Source of the DNA: PALSA-1004 sp041483135
Lineage (GTDB): Bacteria > Pseudomonadota > Gammaproteobacteria > Burkholderiales > SG8-41
Assembly (NCBI GenBank): GCA_041483135.1
Contig: JBGPFE010000005.1
Coordinates: 1 to 64,000, forward strand
DNA length: 64,000 nucleotides
Direction of reading: 5' to 3'
Within the stretch, counting starts at the first letter, position 1. The number at the start of each line of letters is the position of its first letter. Position numbers and translations under genes: made by a program. Below are positions 1 to 10,359 of this stretch, piece after piece. The notes below the pieces were generated by a model, which saw nothing but the letters and a program-made list of their open reading frames with translations, did not search any database and was not told where the DNA came from.

Positions 1-566
1 AACGAGCCGGTATCGACGTGCAGCCAATCGACGCCGACCGCGACCGCACCCCAAATCGCCACCATATTAAAAATTTGCGCCAGAATCGGCATTGAAATCA
101 TGCCGGCCCATAGTCGCGGACGTATCACGCGCTTGAGCGGGTCGACGCCGATCATCTCCATCGAGGCCAACTGCTCGGTGGCTTTCATCAAGCCGATTTC
201 GGCGGTCATCGCCGAGCCGGCGCGGCTCGCGAACAACAGCGCCGACACGACCGGCCCCAGTTCGCGCACCAGCGACAGGGCCACCAACACCCCGAGCGCG
301 GATTCAGAACCGTAGGTCTTGAGCGTCTGATACCCCTGGAAACCGAGCACCATGCCGACGAACAGCCCCGAGACCAGGATGATGATCATCGACAGGACCC
401 CGGTAAAGTAAAGTTCCCGGATGATCAGGTGGAGGCGGCGAAAACTGGTCCCCGAATGCAGCAGCGTTAAAGTGATAAAGCGCGTCGCGTAGCCCAGCCG
501 CAGCACGCTGTCGATCACGTGATGGCCGACAGTACGGACGTTGATGATGGCCCCGCGGTTAAACAA
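1..566 (-). CDS. mlaE: MlaE-family ABC transporter permease (partial)
   Basis: Inner-membrane permease of the Mla phospholipid transport system, which keeps outer-membrane lipid asymmetry. Reading the minus strand gives an open frame that runs off the left edge, so the C-terminus is missing. It contains the family pattern RELYFTGVLSM, then a hydrophobic stretch, GFQGYQTL, and the MlaE core ELGPVVSALLFASRAGSA. No ATG is suitably placed. The best start is a TTG at 566, which overlaps the end of the upstream ATPase by a few bases, as in Mla operons; this start is uncertain and a GTG lies further in. It is co-transcribed with the ATPase upstream. The family assignment is firm; the start is not. 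Confidence 0.85.
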   Translation of the reverse strand, partial: MFNRGAIINVRTVGHHVIDSVLRLGYATRFITLTLLHSGTSFRRLHLIIRELYFTGVLSMIIILVSGLFVGMVLGFQGYQTLKTYGSESALGVLVALSLVRELGPVVSALLFASRAGSAMTAEIGLMKATEQLASMEMIGVDPLKRVIRPRLWAGMISMPILAQIFNMVAIWGAVAVGVDWLHVDTGS

Positions 567-1386
567 GCTCGAGTTCCTCGCTGTATGCCCGGCTCGGGTA
601 CTGGAACGCGACCGGGCCGTCCGCCTCGCCCCACACGAATTGGTGGACCAGCGGATCCCGCGAGGCGCGCATCTGATCGGACGTGCCATGCGCAACCATG
701 ACGCCTTCCGACAGGTAGTAAACGTAATCGACGATATCGAGCGCCTCCTGCACGTCGTGGGTGACCACGATCGAGGTCGAACCGAGCGCGTCGTTGAGTT
801 TTCTCACCAGGTTGCGGATCACGCCGAGCGATATCGGGTCGAGGCCGGTAAACGGCTCGTCATACATGATCAGCATCGGGTCGAGCGCGATCGCGCGCGC
901 CAGCGCCACGCGCCGCGCCATGCCGCCCGAGAGTTCCGACGGCATCAGGCGGTGCGCACCGCGCAGGCCCACCGCATGCAGTTTCAGCATTACGACGTCG
1001 TGGATCATCGCTTCCGGCAAATCGGTGTGCTCGCGCATTTGAAACGCCACATTGTCGAATACGGACAGATCGGTGAACAACGCGCCGAACTGGAACAACA
1101 AACCCATGCGCCGGCGCATCCGGTACAAACCTTCGCGGTCCAGCCCGTGGGTCGACTGGCCGTCGACCCTGACGTCGCCTTGCGTCGGCTTCATCACCCC
1201 GCCGATCAGGCGCAGCAGCGTAGTCTTGCCCGAGCCGCTGATGCCCATGATCGCCACCACCTTGCCACGCGGAATGACCATGTCGATGCCGGTCAGGACC
1301 GGGCGTCGCTTGTCATAGGCATAACTGACGCCGCTGATTTCTACCAGGTTATCGGTTGCCACGGTCGGAGAGACTCTACCCCGCAA
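559..1386 (-). CDS. mlaF: MlaF-type ABC transporter ATP-binding protein
   Basis: ATPase of the Mla phospholipid transporter, cytoplasmic partner of the permease immediately downstream. The 275-residue protein has Walker A GISGSGKTT (about residues 48-56), the ABC signature LSGGMARR (about 152-159) and Walker B LIMYDEP (about 172-178), followed by the D-loop GLD. Length matches MlaF. The start drawn is a TTG; an in-frame GTG at 1362 (protein beginning VATDNLVEI) is at least as likely, and neither has a strong ribosome site. It is transcribed divergently from the flavin oxidoreductase and overlaps mlaE at its 3' end, which supports an mlaF-mlaE operon. Confidence 0.9.
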   Translation of the reverse strand: MRGRVSPTVATDNLVEISGVSYAYDKRRPVLTGIDMVIPRGKVVAIMGISGSGKTTLLRLIGGVMKPTQGDVRVDGQSTHGLDREGLYRMRRRMGLLFQFGALFTDLSVFDNVAFQMREHTDLPEAMIHDVVMLKLHAVGLRGAHRLMPSELSGGMARRVALARAIALDPMLIMYDEPFTGLDPISLGVIRNLVRKLNDALGSTSIVVTHDVQEALDIVDYVYYLSEGVMVAHGTSDQMRASRDPLVHQFVWGEADGPVAFQYPSRAYSEELELV

Positions 1387-1467
1387 AACGATGGATTTTA
1401 AACAGTTAGCGCAATTATCACAATCAACGCTGATTGGCGTTCCAGGTGCACGCTGGCATCATATGGC

Positions 1468-2571
1468 ATGGGAGTCCCTGTGCCCGCCATGCACTTCGAC
1501 CTGTTCCACGAAATCGCGCAACCGCCGCAGCTCGCGCGCAGCGAGGCGCAGGCCTATGCCGACGTGCTGGCCGAAATCGAGCTTGGCGACGCGCTGGGTT
1601 TCAATTGCGCGTGGCTGGTCGAGCATCATTTCACGCGCGGCTATTCGCACTGCTCGAAACCGGAGCTGGTGCTCGCCGCCGCCGCACAGCGCACGCACCG
1701 TATCCGCCTCGGCCACGCGGTGGTTCCACTGCCTCTGCACCATCCACTGCATATCGCCGAGCGCATCGCCACGCTCGACGTCCTGAGCGGCGGCCGGCTC
1801 GAAGTCGGCGTCGGGCGCGGGTTTGCCCCGGCCGAATACGCAGCGTTCGGCGTGCCGATCGAACAAAGCCGCGCGCGCGTCGACGAGGCGCTCGACATCA
1901 TCCTCGCCAGCTTCGCGCGCCGGCCGGTCACAATTCACGGCGCGAATTTCCAGTGCGACGCGCTCGACATCGTGCCGCATCCGCTGCAAGCGCCGCATCC
2001 ACCGCTGTGGACAGCGGCGGTGAGCCCTGAAACCTACACATGGGCGGCGCGGCGCAAGCTCGGCGTGCTGGCGGGACCGTTCAAGCCATGGTTCATGGTC
2101 AAGCACGACATCGGGCACTACAGGCGCGCGTGGAGCGATGTCGCGCCGCCGCGCATCGGCATGACCGTCGGCGTGCTGTGCCTTGAGGACGGCAAGCGTG
2201 CGCGCGAGCTTGCCGAAACCGCGTTCAAGTGGTTCTATCAGGAATTGTTCCGGGCTACCTTGCCGGTGCTGGAGAAGCTGTATCCGAGCTACGAGCAGAT
2301 CCACGAACTGGGGCGTTTCCGCGAGCTGATGAAGCTCGGTATTACGTTCGGTCTGCTCGATACCTTCGGCATGGCGGTGGTCGGCGACCCCGATGAATGC
2401 GTTGCCAAGCTGCGCAAATTTGAGGCTGCGGGCGTGACCAACCTGCTGTGCGCGGTCGGTGCCGGTGCGCTTGGCACCGAGGTCATTCGCGAATCGATGC
2501 ACTGCATCGCGCGCCACGTGATGCCGGCATTTAAATCAGCGGTCAGCGATCAGCGATCAGCCATCAGCTAA
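1468..2571 (+). CDS. LLM-class flavin-dependent oxidoreductase
   Basis: Luciferase-like (bacterial bioluminescence family) monooxygenase or reductase using FMN or F420-type flavin; the substrate is unknown. The N-terminus MHFDLFHE, the ALGFNCAWLVEHHF segment and SGGRLEVGVGRGFAPAEYAAFG are typical of the family, and the 367-residue length fits. Three starts are possible: ATG 1468, GTG 1480 (five bases after GGGAG) and ATG 1489. The last eleven residues, SAVSDQRSAIS, lie inside the left arm of an intergenic inverted repeat and look like a repeat-derived tail rather than family sequence. The gene stands alone, divergent from mlaF. Confidence 0.85.
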   Translation: MGVPVPAMHFDLFHEIAQPPQLARSEAQAYADVLAEIELGDALGFNCAWLVEHHFTRGYSHCSKPELVLAAAAQRTHRIRLGHAVVPLPLHHPLHIAERIATLDVLSGGRLEVGVGRGFAPAEYAAFGVPIEQSRARVDEALDIILASFARRPVTIHGANFQCDALDIVPHPLQAPHPPLWTAAVSPETYTWAARRKLGVLAGPFKPWFMVKHDIGHYRRAWSDVAPPRIGMTVGVLCLEDGKRARELAETAFKWFYQELFRATLPVLEKLYPSYEQIHELGRFRELMKLGITFGLLDTFGMAVVGDPDECVAKLRKFEAAGVTNLLCAVGAGALGTEVIRESMHCIARHVMPAFKSAVSDQRSAIS

Positions 2572-2636
2572 TCATTCAACGGTTAGAATGAGTGCCTGAG
2601 AATCGATTAGAGGCTGACGGCTGATCGCTGACCGCT
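2538..2636. repeat. Short-word inverted repeat (GATCAGC type)
   Basis: Exact 16-bp inverted repeat, AGCGGTCAGCGATCAG at 2538-2553 and its complement at 2621-2636. The similarity continues inward with one extra 7-bp CGATCAG unit in the left arm. The arms are built of tandem seven-base words (TCAGCGA and similar). The left arm lies in the last codons of the flavin oxidoreductase and the right arm stops just before the SDR start. The same word type occurs at 26914-26997. Confidence 0.8.
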
Positions 2637-2641
2637 CAAAG

Positions 2642-3529
2642 ATGAAAGTCTTCGTCACCGGCTCCTCATCGCATCTGGCGCGCGCGCTGCTGCCGACACT
2701 GTGCGCGGCGCGCGAAGTCGAGCGCGTAACCGGCATCGACCTTGAGCCGCCGCATTTCAAGCACCCGAAATTCGCGGCCCATAGCGCCGACATCCGCGAC
2801 CCCCGGTTCGAGCAATTATTGCGCGACCACGATGCATTGGTGCATCTCGCGTTCGTGGTGCTGCGCGGCCGCATGAGCCCGGACCAGATGTTCGAGATCA
2901 ATGTCACTGGCAGCATGCGTGTGTTCCACGCCGCGCGCGCGGCCGGTATTGCCCGCCTGATCCATCTGTCGAGCGCGGCGGTTTATGGCAGCGGCATCCA
3001 TCTCGCCGAGGATGCGCCGTTACGGCCGCTGTCCGATTTTCTCTACGGTGAGCACAAGGCGCTGCTCGAGACCATGCTCGCGATCGAATTTCCCCGCTGC
3101 GCGCGCTTGCGGCCGCACGTGATTCTCGGTCCGCATGCGCAACCGCTGCTGAAATCGCTGCTGCGGCAGCCGTTCTACCTGCGCCTGCCGCGGCCGCATC
3201 CCCTGTTCCAGTGCGTGCACGAGGACGATGTCGCCGCCGCAATTCTGCTGTGTCTGGGACGCGATGTCAGCGGTCCGTTCAACCTCGCGGTCGAGGAAAA
3301 CCTTACCTGCCGCGAGCTGATCAGGCGCCGTCACAAAGTATCGCTGCCGTTGCCGCTGACGGCGGCGCGTGCCGGGTTGAAGCTCGCTTGGAAATTCTAC
3401 GGCTGGGGCGGCGAGCCGGCATGGATCAACGGCTTGTCGCACTCGCTGACGCTCAACTGCCGGCGCGCGCTGGTCGAACTCGGCTGGCAGCGCCAATACG
3501 ACCTGGCGGCAACGCTCAATACGGCCTGA
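2642..3529 (+). CDS. NAD(P)-dependent epimerase/dehydratase (extended SDR)
   Basis: Extended short-chain dehydrogenase/reductase fold, 295 residues, probably acting on a nucleotide sugar or similar substrate. The N-terminal Rossmann motif is VTGSSSHLA, a degenerate form of the usual GxxGxxG. An acidic D in GIDLEPP follows beta-2, HLAFVV lies at the NNAG position, and the catalytic YGEHK (YxxxK) is present after a serine-rich LSSAAVYGSG. It overlaps the convergent AurF-like gene by 14 bp at the 3' ends. The substrate cannot be deduced. Confidence 0.8.
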   Translation: MKVFVTGSSSHLARALLPTLCAAREVERVTGIDLEPPHFKHPKFAAHSADIRDPRFEQLLRDHDALVHLAFVVLRGRMSPDQMFEINVTGSMRVFHAARAAGIARLIHLSSAAVYGSGIHLAEDAPLRPLSDFLYGEHKALLETMLAIEFPRCARLRPHVILGPHAQPLLKSLLRQPFYLRLPRPHPLFQCVHEDDVAAAILLCLGRDVSGPFNLAVEENLTCRELIRRRHKVSLPLPLTAARAGLKLAWKFYGWGGEPAWINGLSHSLTLNCRRALVELGWQRQYDLAATLNTA

Positions 3530-4379
3530 CGGCGAAGCCGTAGTGCTCGAGCATGCGCAGCGTCGGCGCCATGCGCTCGCGTACGAACTCACGACGCCGC
3601 GGGTCGGCACGCGCCGCACGCCGCCACCACGCGCCGCGCGTCAGGCCCGCCAGTTCGTAGAACTGCGCCGGCGGGTAGTAATAGCGCAGCACGAATTGCC
3701 GGAGCAATAAATCGAGCGCGATGTTGAGGCAGCTACGGTGGAGCGAACCGGTGCGTGTGAGGTACCGTTCGAGCTGTTCGCGCGCATAGGCAACGTGACG
3801 CGCCTCGTCGACGATGTGCAGCGCGCACATCTGGCGGATCAGCGGGTTGACCTCGCCGCTGCCGTGTTGGCGCAGATAGCGGTTGAACTTGTCGGGGATG
3901 TCCTCGCCGAGCGCGGTGGCGAGCCAGAACAACGGCCCCGTCACCGGCAACAGCCGGCCGGCGGCATCGGTGAGGCGCGGCCGGCGCCAGGCTCGCTCGG
4001 GCACCGGCAGATTGCTCGCCTCGATCAGCTTGAGGAACATCAGGCTGTGGCCCGCTTCCTCGCGAATTTCATGCAACAGGTAGGTGCGCTCCGCCGCGCT
4101 CAAGCTGCCGGCGAGAGAGCTGCCGAGGCGGTCGATAAATATGCTCTCGAGCCACAGGCCGCACAGGATCACGCTGATGAATTCGTACTGCGACAGGCGA
4201 CGCTTGACGTCGTCGTGCAACGTCGCGAACTCGGGCAGGCCGCAAATCGAGATCGCCCGCGGCGGCAGCCAGTAGCTTCGGGTGTCAAGCGCCGACCAGT
4301 CGAGGCTGGTCAGCGGGTCGCGGTATGGCGCACTGTTATTGCTCAACTGTTGCAGCAGGGGTGTGTCGGCGCAGGGCAT
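3516..4379 (-). CDS. AurF-like diiron oxygenase family protein
   Basis: A 287-residue helical protein with the two carboxylate-bridged diiron half-motifs EEAGHSLMF and HIVDEARHVAYA, as in the p-aminobenzoate N-oxygenase (AurF) family. These proteins oxidise substrates with O2 at a di-iron centre; many bacterial members have no known substrate. An upstream carboxylate (WLESIFIDR) could supply the remaining ligand. No signal peptide or membrane segment is evident, so it is probably cytoplasmic. It is convergent with, and slightly overlaps, the SDR gene, and is divergent from the ABC ATPase at 4480. Confidence 0.75.
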   Translation of the reverse strand: MPCADTPLLQQLSNNSAPYRDPLTSLDWSALDTRSYWLPPRAISICGLPEFATLHDDVKRRLSQYEFISVILCGLWLESIFIDRLGSSLAGSLSAAERTYLLHEIREEAGHSLMFLKLIEASNLPVPERAWRRPRLTDAAGRLLPVTGPLFWLATALGEDIPDKFNRYLRQHGSGEVNPLIRQMCALHIVDEARHVAYAREQLERYLTRTGSLHRSCLNIALDLLLRQFVLRYYYPPAQFYELAGLTRGAWWRRAARADPRRREFVRERMAPTLRMLEHYGFAVRPY

Positions 4380-4479
4380 GGTATACGGCGGGTGTAACAG
4401 GCGGTTCGTTATTCTACCGCACGCCAGCGCGACCCCTTAATGCTATAAGATTACGGCATCCGTGTCGCGTCCATAAACC

Positions 4480-5214
<735 letters not shown>

Positions 5215-5290
5215 AACGCAACCGACACCCATGGCTATCAGGTTGGAAAACTATCTGGCAAAATAGCCAGTTAGGTTTAAGGGGAGCCAC

Positions 5291-6739
<1,449 letters not shown>

Positions 6740-6812
6740 GCCGGCGTGCATCCGGCAAAATGGAAACACACTATGCAAGCCGGGCAAGGAATCGAATGAC
6801 GCGAGCCAGCTG

Positions 6813-8375
6813 ATGTACTACAACCATTTCGGGCTTACCCAGCCGCCGTTCCGTATCACTCCCAATACCGAGTTTTTCTACAGCGGCGGCAACCGCGGCC
6901 CCATCCTCGAAGCGTTGATCTACGCCATCGGCCAGGGCGAAGGCATCATCAAGGTCACCGGCGAGGTCGGCAGCGGCAAAACCATGTTGTGCAGCATGCT
7001 GCAATCGCGGCTGCCCGCCAACGTCGAGACCGTTTATCTCGCCAATCCCAGCGTCTCGCCCGAGGAAATCCTGCACGCGATCGCGCTCGAGCTGCAGCTG
7101 AAACCGCCGCGCGACGCCGGCCATCTCGAAGTCATGCAGATGCTGCACAACCACCTGCTCGAGCGCCACGCCCAGGACAAGCAGGTGGTGATGTTCGTCG
7201 AGGAATCGCAAAGCATGCCGATCGCGACACTCGAGGAAATCCGGCTGCTGTCGAACCTCGAGACCGCGCACAGCAAATTATTGCAGATCGTGCTGTTCGG
7301 CCAGCCGGAGCTCGAGGATAATCTGCGCCAGCCGCAAATCCGTCAGTTGCGCGAGCGCATCACTCACAGCTTTCGCCTGAGTCCGCTCAAGCCGGATGAG
7401 ATCCGCGATTACCTTAACTTTCGCTTGCGTGCCGCCGGCTACCGCGGCCCGGACCTGTTTACTACCGCGCTCATAAATGCCATCGCCAAGGCGTCGGACG
7501 GGCTCACGCGGCGTATCAATCTGATCGCCGACAAGGCGTTGCTCGCCGCTTTCTCCGAGAACACCCATACCATCAAGCTGAAGCACATCAAAGCCGCGGT
7601 GCGCGACAGCGAATTCAGCACCTACGAGCCGCCGCAACCGCGGCTCAAGCCCGGGCTCGCTCTGTCGCTGTTTGCAATCGGAGCCGGCCTCGGCATCGCG
7701 CTCTACGCGCTGTTCCAGGCTTACCAGGCCGAGAGCTTGCCGGCGCCTGGGCCTGCCGCGACGACCACCGGGCAGCCGGCCGCGACTGAACCCGCGCCGG
7801 TCTCAGCTGCTGTCCCACCGTCGGTTACGCCCGACGCCAGTAACAGCAAGCCTGCTGCCGCCATAGTTGCTGCACCGCACAACCCCGCCTCTAAACTCGC
7901 AACAGCAACTGCTGCGACGACTTCCGGCGCGACAACGGTAGTGGCCCAGGAAAAACCGGTGCCAGCACCCGCACAGCCAATCAATAGACCAGAAAAACAG
8001 GTAGTTAGTGCAAACTCACCTGAACGCGCGAATGGCGCCGATGTGCTGGAAGCACGGCTCGCGACGACCGAAACCTGGCTGGCACAGCAGAACAAAAACA
8101 CCTACAGTATCCAGTTGCTCGGCGCCGACAACGCCGGGCAGCTAAAGCATCACCTCAACGTCATTAGCAAATATGTTGAAATAAATGATATTTTTGTGTA
8201 CCGTACTGTTGCGAAACAGAGACCGTCGCTGACCGTGCTGTATGGTTCTTTCAATGACCGCCGCAGCGCGCTTGAAGCGCTGGCCAAATTACCGGCGCCG
8301 TTGAAAGCGTACAGTCCGATTTTGCGGACGGTCCAAGGCATACGCACCGAGATCGCTCAACACCAGTCCTCCTGA
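6813..8375 (+). CDS. mshM: MshM/ExeA-type AAA ATPase with C-terminal SPOR-like domain
   Basis: Inner-membrane ATPase of MSHA-type pilus assembly, 520 residues. An N-terminal AAA domain (from MYYNHFGLTQPPFRITP) has Walker A GEVGSGKT and the Walker B-like VVMFVEESQSM. One membrane segment lies at about 275-297 (GLALSLFAIGAGLGIALYAL). A long Ala/Pro/Thr-rich periplasmic linker follows, ending in about 80 residues that look like a SPOR domain (TYSIQLLGADN to VLYGSFNDRRSAL). ExeA/GspA proteins often carry peptidoglycan-binding modules at this position, so the SPOR-like end probably anchors the secretin complex to the cell wall. It is the first gene of the pilus block. Confidence 0.85.
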   Translation: MYYNHFGLTQPPFRITPNTEFFYSGGNRGPILEALIYAIGQGEGIIKVTGEVGSGKTMLCSMLQSRLPANVETVYLANPSVSPEEILHAIALELQLKPPRDAGHLEVMQMLHNHLLERHAQDKQVVMFVEESQSMPIATLEEIRLLSNLETAHSKLLQIVLFGQPELEDNLRQPQIRQLRERITHSFRLSPLKPDEIRDYLNFRLRAAGYRGPDLFTTALINAIAKASDGLTRRINLIADKALLAAFSENTHTIKLKHIKAAVRDSEFSTYEPPQPRLKPGLALSLFAIGAGLGIALYALFQAYQAESLPAPGPAATTTGQPAATEPAPVSAAVPPSVTPDASNSKPAAAIVAAPHNPASKLATATAATTSGATTVVAQEKPVPAPAQPINRPEKQVVSANSPERANGADVLEARLATTETWLAQQNKNTYSIQLLGADNAGQLKHHLNVISKYVEINDIFVYRTVAKQRPSLTVLYGSFNDRRSALEALAKLPAPLKAYSPILRTVQGIRTEIAQHQSS

Positions 8376-8394
8376 GACGAGCTGGTCGCGATAC

Positions 8395-8410
8395 CGGCAC
8401 GTTATTTGCA
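8395..8410 (+). promoter_or_regulatory. Sigma-54 (-24/-12) promoter of the mshL operon
   Basis: CGGCACGTTATTTGCA matches the RpoN consensus TGGCACG-N4-TTGCA at all but the first base. The invariant GG (8396-8397) and GC (8408-8409) are exactly ten bases apart. The expected transcription start is near 8421, about 20 bases before the mshL ATG. A sigma-54 activator gene lies 1.7 kb upstream. Confidence 0.8.
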
Positions 8411-8439
8411 GCATCATTTTCAACAGGGGGAACCAACCC

Positions 8440-10359
8440 ATGGTTGCATTCCAAGCGCTCGGCCACGCGGGTCGTGGTACCGCTCGGCCCGGCTGTTGTG
8501 AAGATGCCCGCCTGCGTCGCATCTCAGCACTCATGGCTTGCGTGCTGGCGGCGTTGCTGCTTGCCGGTTGCTACAAACGCTCGGTGCTGCCGCAATCCGA
8601 AGGGCACATCACGACACCGGCTGCGAAACCCGCGCTGGCAGACGTGCCGCCGCCGGCACGCGTCAGCAGCTTCGTGCCGGAACCCAAGCCGGCGGTCAGG
8701 CCGCCGACCTACAGCGTGGTGGTGAACGAGGTACCGGTGAAGGAACTGTTGTTCGCGCTCGCACGCGACACCAGGCAGAACATCGACATCCACCCCGGCT
8801 TGCAGGGGCTGGTCAGCCTGAACGCGATCAATGAAACGCTGCCTGCAATCCTTGACCGCGTCGCTAAGCAGGTCAACATGCGCTACCGCATCGAGGGCAA
8901 CACCATCATCGTGTCGCCCGACACGTCGTACATGAAGACCTACCGCGTCAATTACGTGAACATGACGCGCGATACCACGTCGACCATCGGCGTCTCGGGA
9001 CAAATCCAGGCCGCCGGGGTAGCCACCAGCGGCGGCGGCGTCACGGCCGGCGGCAGCGGCGCCGGTTCGCAGCTCAATTCGTCGAGCACAGTGGTTAAAA
9101 CGATCTCGAATAACAACTTCTGGGATACGCTGCGCGACAACATCCGCGCGATCCTGGCCTCCACCCGCAGCCAGAGCCTGACGGCCGAGCAGCGGGCCGA
9201 GCGCGCTGAGACGCAGCGCACCGCGCGCGAGGAACGTTTGCAGCAGGCCGAGGCCGTGGCGCGCGCCGGGCCCGCGGCTACTCAGCTGTTCAACACCGCG
9301 TTCGGCAGCCAGCCGTCGGCGATCCCGTTGGCGGGTGACACGCGGGATGACATCGTAGTCAATGCGGCCACCGGTACCATCAGCGTGCTCGCCACCGAAA
9401 AACAGCACGCGCTGATTCAGCAACACATAGACAGCATCACGCAAGCGTCGCAGCGCCAGGTGCTGATCGAAGCGACGATTGCCGAAGTGCTTTTGTCCGA
9501 CCTCTATCAGGGCGGCATCGACTGGAGCCGGCTCGCAGTCAGCGGCGGCATCAACTTCACCCAATCATTGCTCAGCACCATCAGCGGCACCACGGTTTTC
9601 CCCGGCAGCATGACGATCGGTTATTCAAATCCGACGTCGAGCATCGGCAACATCGCCTCCACCGTCAAGCTGCTCAACCAGTTCGGTAACACGCGCGTGC
9701 TGTCGAGCCCGAAGATGATGACTCTCAACAACCAGACTGCGCTGCTCAAGGTCGTCGACAACACCGTCTATTTCACGATCGAATCCACGACAGTCACCAC
9801 AGCCAGTGTCGCCGCGACGACAAACGTCACGACGACGCCCCAAACCGTGCCGGTCGGCGTGGTGATGACCCTGACGCCCCAGATCAACGTTAACGGCCAG
9901 GTCACGCTGACGGTGCGGCCGACCATTACGCGCATAAGTGGTACCGTCAACGATCCGAATCCCAGTCTCTGCAGCGATGCGATTGCGAAATCAAATGCCG
10001 GCAAATGCCTTGTCAACGCAGTGCCGAAAATAACGATCCGGGAGATGGAATCGGTGCTGCAACTGGTGAGCGGCCAGACCGCCATTCTCGGCGGCTTGAT
10101 GCAGGACCTTTCCCAGTATAACCGCAGCGCCGTGCCGGGTCCTGGCAACCCCAGTAACACCGGGTTTCTTAGTGAACTATTCAGCGCGCGCGATGATCAA
10201 CTCACCAAGTCGGAGCTGGTGATCTTCCTGCGCGCAACGGTGATTACCAGCCCGTCGCTCGAGAGCGACGATCTCAAATACTTCCAGCGATTCCTGCCGC
10301 AGCAGACGGGGACGCCCGCCGAATCGGTGCTTGGCGAGAAGACCGGCGCGACCAAATGA
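8440..10359 (+). CDS. mshL: MSHA biogenesis secretin MshL
   Basis: Outer-membrane secretin lipoprotein forming the channel through which the pilus passes, 639 residues. The N-terminal signal has a basic n-region and the lipobox LLLAGC at about residues 41-46. An STN/secretin N-domain follows (VVVNEVPVKELLFALARD), then a secretin domain with VLIEATIAEVLL, the conserved TRVLSSPKMMTLNNQTA, VGVVMTLTPQIN and ILGGLMQDL. ATG 8440 is preceded by AGGGGGAA, which supports it over the internal ATG just before the lipobox. The gene follows a sigma-54 promoter and overlaps mshN by ATGA. Confidence 0.9.
   Translation: MVAFQALGHAGRGTARPGCCEDARLRRISALMACVLAALLLAGCYKRSVLPQSEGHITTPAAKPALADVPPPARVSSFVPEPKPAVRPPTYSVVVNEVPVKELLFALARDTRQNIDIHPGLQGLVSLNAINETLPAILDRVAKQVNMRYRIEGNTIIVSPDTSYMKTYRVNYVNMTRDTTSTIGVSGQIQAAGVATSGGGVTAGGSGAGSQLNSSSTVVKTISNNNFWDTLRDNIRAILASTRSQSLTAEQRAERAETQRTAREERLQQAEAVARAGPAATQLFNTAFGSQPSAIPLAGDTRDDIVVNAATGTISVLATEKQHALIQQHIDSITQASQRQVLIEATIAEVLLSDLYQGGIDWSRLAVSGGINFTQSLLSTISGTTVFPGSMTIGYSNPTSSIGNIASTVKLLNQFGNTRVLSSPKMMTLNNQTALLKVVDNTVYFTIESTTVTTASVAATTNVTTTPQTVPVGVVMTLTPQINVNGQVTLTVRPTITRISGTVNDPNPSLCSDAIAKSNAGKCLVNAVPKITIREMESVLQLVSGQTAILGGLMQDLSQYNRSAVPGPGNPSNTGFLSELFSARDDQLTKSELVIFLRATVITSPSLESDDLKYFQRFLPQQTGTPAESVLGEKTGATK

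Noticed and set aside
4460..4475. GG-N10-GC sequence upstream of the ABC ATPase as a sigma-54 promoter
   Set aside because: The -12 half reads TCGC instead of TTGC and the -24 half is weak; a TATAAG near 4443 suggests an ordinary promoter.
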